Shown here: positions 61,715 through 64,000 of the stretch, one piece after another
Numbering within the stretch: position 1 is the stretch's first letter
Layout of the letters: the number at the start of each line of letters is the position of its first letter
Assembly (NCBI RefSeq): GCF_011762185.1
Contig: NZ_JAASQJ010000003.1
Location: 744,001-808,000 of the forward strand
Length of the DNA: 64,000 nucleotides
Direction of reading: 5' to 3'
Source of the DNA: Dyadobacter arcticus
GTDB lineage: Bacteria; Bacteroidota; Bacteroidia; Cytophagales; Spirosomataceae
Notes under the pieces: generated by a model
Seen by the model: only the letters and a program-made list of their open reading frames with translations
The model's database searches: none
Told to the model about the DNA's origin: nothing
Position numbers and translations under genes: made by a program

Positions 61715-64000
61715 AAAAGTACTGCTATCCTATTTTCTTTCTCGCCATTTCTTTTACATTATTTTATTGTAAAACAAATAAGAAGACCGTAACCGGACAA
61801 ACCACTGCCGAAGCAATTCAAAAGCAGGAAGCGCCGGTTAGCAAGCCGGGGCTTTCCCCATTCATTGCGCCTGAAAATACCATTGCAAAAATGCAGGTTG
61901 AAGACGGCTTTGAAGTAAAACTCGTTGCCTCCGAACCTTTGGTCAGTTCACCCGTTGCGATGCTTTTTGATGATAAAGCAAGAATGTGGGTGGTGGAAAT
62001 GACAGGTTATATGCCTGACACCATTGGTACCGGCGAAGACATTCCGAACGGTAACATTGTAATCCTCGACGATAAAAATCATGACGGCGTTTACGATGAC
62101 CGAAAGGTTATAATCGATTCCCTGGTACTTCCCAGAGCCATTTGCCTGATCGAAAATGGCATATTAGTGGCCGAACCGACTAATTTATGGTTTTATGAAA
62201 TCAAAAATGATCAGGCTGGAAAGCGTGTTTTGGTTGATGATAAATACACCGAAGGCGGAAATGTGGAGCACCAGCCAAACGGACTGTTGCGAGCCATGGA
62301 TAACTGGATCTACAATGCGAAATCCGACAAACGTTACAGAAAAACCGGCAACAAATGGGAAATCGAGCATACCCATTTCCGGGGCCAGTGGGGAATTTGC
62401 CAGGATAATTACGGAAGGCTCTATTATAATAACAATTCCCAAAATTTGCTGGGCGATTACTTTCCTGCAGGACTTGGTGCCTCTAACAAAAACCAGCGCG
62501 GCGTGGCAGGATACAATGAAAAATCCGTCACCGACAACAAAGTGTTCCCATTGCACCCTACGCCGGGCGTCAACCGTGGTTATATGAAGGACGTGCTGGA
62601 CGACAGTCTCCGCCTGAACACATTTACTGCTGCGGCTGGGCCGGTCGTCTATCGAGGCGACTTGTTCGGCAAATCATTTGATTTCAACGCCTTTGTTCCT
62701 GAACCGTCCGCAAATCTTATCAAACGCAATGTCTTGGACCCGAAGGGTTATGTGGTCAAAGGCAAGCAAGCATATAAAGGAAAAGAGTTTCTTGCCAGCA
62801 CTGATGAGCGATTCAGGCCTGTAAGTTTATACAATGCGCCGGACGGTGCCATGTATATTTTAGATATGTACAGAGGCATCATCCAGCACAAAACGTATCT
62901 GACGCCTTATCTGAAAGATCAGATCGGAAAAAGAAATCTTACCCAGCCACTTTCCGCGGGCCGGATCTATAAAGTGGTACCCAAAAATACCAAAGCAAAA
63001 CAGGTAACCATTCCAGAAGGAGCTGGTGACCTGGTCAAATTACTCGGACATGCCAATGGTTGGGTACGCGATCGCGCGCAGCAGAAATTGATCGACGGAA
63101 AATACAATCAAACCGTTCCTGCATTGCGTGAGGCTATCAAACAGACTGAAAATCCATTACTTGCGATACATGCCTTATGGACGCTTGAAGGACTTCATTC
63201 TTTAAAAACCGAGGAAGTATTGGGCTGGCTGAGACAACCGGATTGGACATACAGAATGCAGGGATTGGCAATTTCCCCATCCATCCTGACCCCTGGTTCC
63301 TATCAGCAGATCGCCTCCGCATTTGACGGAATGGTGAATGACAATGACACGCTTGCTGCCCCTTACATTGCATTCCTTTGCAAGAGCATTGAGAAATTTG
63401 ATTTTAATGTTTCACAAAACCTGCTAACCAAACTCATCACCAAATATCCTGACAACCGATATGTGGCCGATGCGGTGATCAGCAACCTGCAGGATCGTGA
63501 AGAAGTGTTCCAGGGAGAAATTACCGCTTCCCTTAACAATGCCGAAGTAATTTTTAACAAGCAATTAACCCGGGTCATTACAGCTGTAAAAAGCGCACAA
63601 AATAACCGTGATCCCGCAATGCTCAAAAAGCAATTTCCCAAAGGAGAATTACTCTTTACTTCCATTTGCCAGACCTGCCACGGCCCGGACGGCAGCGGGG
63701 TAAAATCTCTGGCACCCCCATTGAACCAGTCGGAATGGGTAACAGGTAACAAGGATAAGCTTATTTCCATCGTCCTCTTCGGCCTTACCGGCCCAGTAAA
63801 AGTGGCCGGACACATATACCAAACCCCCGAAGTGAGCGGAGATATGCCCGGAATAGGTTACGACAAAGATATGCCCAGCGAAGACATCGCCCAACTGCTC
63901 AGCTTCATCCGCAAATCCTGGCGCAACAATGCTGACGTCATCACCACGGACGAAGTCACCAAAGTCCGTGCGAGGTTGACAGGGAGGGAAAAGGCTTTCA
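61711..64000 (+). CDS. Membrane-bound dehydrogenase with C-terminal cytochrome c domain (3' partial)
   Basis: 763 codons are visible from ATG to the window end with no stop, so the gene runs off the edge. It starts with a lipoprotein-like signal (FLAISFTLFYC). An N-terminal beta-propeller of the PVC/Bacteroidota 'membrane-bound dehydrogenase' group follows (FEVKLVASEPLVSSPVAM, ARMWVVEMTGYMP, ILDDKNHDGVYDD), then a HEAT-like helical region, and a c-type haem domain with CQTCHGPDGSG (about residues 652-662) and a Met-containing C-terminal loop. It probably oxidises a sugar or sugar-acid in the periplasm. It overlaps the transporter stop (ATGA). Confidence 0.83.
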   Translation, partial: MKKYCYPIFFLAISFTLFYCKTNKKTVTGQTTAEAIQKQEAPVSKPGLSPFIAPENTIAKMQVEDGFEVKLVASEPLVSSPVAMLFDDKARMWVVEMTGYMPDTIGTGEDIPNGNIVILDDKNHDGVYDDRKVIIDSLVLPRAICLIENGILVAEPTNLWFYEIKNDQAGKRVLVDDKYTEGGNVEHQPNGLLRAMDNWIYNAKSDKRYRKTGNKWEIEHTHFRGQWGICQDNYGRLYYNNNSQNLLGDYFPAGLGASNKNQRGVAGYNEKSVTDNKVFPLHPTPGVNRGYMKDVLDDSLRLNTFTAAAGPVVYRGDLFGKSFDFNAFVPEPSANLIKRNVLDPKGYVVKGKQAYKGKEFLASTDERFRPVSLYNAPDGAMYILDMYRGIIQHKTYLTPYLKDQIGKRNLTQPLSAGRIYKVVPKNTKAKQVTIPEGAGDLVKLLGHANGWVRDRAQQKLIDGKYNQTVPALREAIKQTENPLLAIHALWTLEGLHSLKTEEVLGWLRQPDWTYRMQGLAISPSILTPGSYQQIASAFDGMVNDNDTLAAPYIAFLCKSIEKFDFNVSQNLLTKLITKYPDNRYVADAVISNLQDREEVFQGEITASLNNAEVIFNKQLTRVITAVKSAQNNRDPAMLKKQFPKGELLFTSICQTCHGPDGSGVKSLAPPLNQSEWVTGNKDKLISIVLFGLTGPVKVAGHIYQTPEVSGDMPGIGYDKDMPSEDIAQLLSFIRKSWRNNADVITTDEVTKVRARLTGREKAF

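Overview
The window looks like chromosome from a Gram-negative Bacteroidota of the order Cytophagales, most like Dyadobacter and its relatives (an inference from gene content, not a database match). Supporting signs are the gliding protein gene gldC, a type III glutamine synthetase beside a type II enzyme, a long-form IspG, a long list of Bacteroidota-typical proteins (DUF4159, DUF4197, DUF2461, a LuxC-like acyl-CoA reductase divergent from a ferredoxin, a BBP2-type porin), and -7 promoter boxes of the form TAnnTTTG. Purine-rich Shine-Dalgarno sites are rare. No rRNA, tRNA, CRISPR array, prophage or intact insertion sequence is visible. Most of the window is housekeeping DNA.

Layout. 1-3.5 kb: the end of a GH3-family gene, a LysE exporter and a NUDIX hydrolase, a cation diffusion facilitator, and a Tat-exported TIM-barrel protein. 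3.7-4.8 kb: pterin genes (folE and a 6-pyruvoyl-tetrahydropterin synthase homologue). 5.1-9.5 kb: sugar transporter, GHMP kinase and ispG. 9.5-16.6 kb: a 59-residue membrane protein, YjbR, GldC, DUF4197, CinA, a 2-oxo acid dehydrogenase E2, a nucleotidase and a two-component system, the last four joined by 1-4 nt overlaps or short gaps. 16.9-19.2 kb: RsmE, DUF4159 and a fatty-acid desaturase. 19.5-29.5 kb: a nitrogen-assimilation region with GSII, GSIII, an ammonium channel and a porin, interrupted by an LtaS-like phosphatase/transferase and mtaB. 29.9-31.4 kb: ferredoxin and acyl-CoA reductase.

32.2-38.6 kb holds the most unusual block: an alpha/beta hydrolase, an ATP-grasp ligase with a Lys/Ala/Pro-rich tail, a YbdK-type glutamate-cysteine-ligase-like enzyme, a class I glutamine amidotransferase, a second probable (permuted) ATP-grasp ligase and a class III aminotransferase, with a second hydrolase diverging from the start. 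It reads as a compact amide-bond-forming pathway that makes or modifies an unknown peptide-like molecule.

38.7-49.4 kb: an epimerase, a HicAB toxin-antitoxin pair with a palindromic operator candidate, thioredoxin, DnaE, TrpS, a PAP2 phosphatase, PRPP synthetase, ribosomal protein L25 and a 2-hydroxyacid dehydrogenase. 49.5-64 kb: pdxA-yicC-3-methyladenine glycosylase, an orphan TPR histidine kinase, a methyltransferase, an MMPL-type transporter, a solo Anbu (proteasome-like) protease, a DinB-like protein, an SGNH hydrolase, and an ExuT-like transporter translationally coupled to a large c-type-haem dehydrogenase that runs off the end.

Three large palindromic repeats share the core CTTCGACTGCGCTCAG (about 3.6, 10.1 and 16.8 kb). 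One has a five-copy 18-bp tandem expansion of its arm, and one supplies the stop codon of the neighbouring gene.
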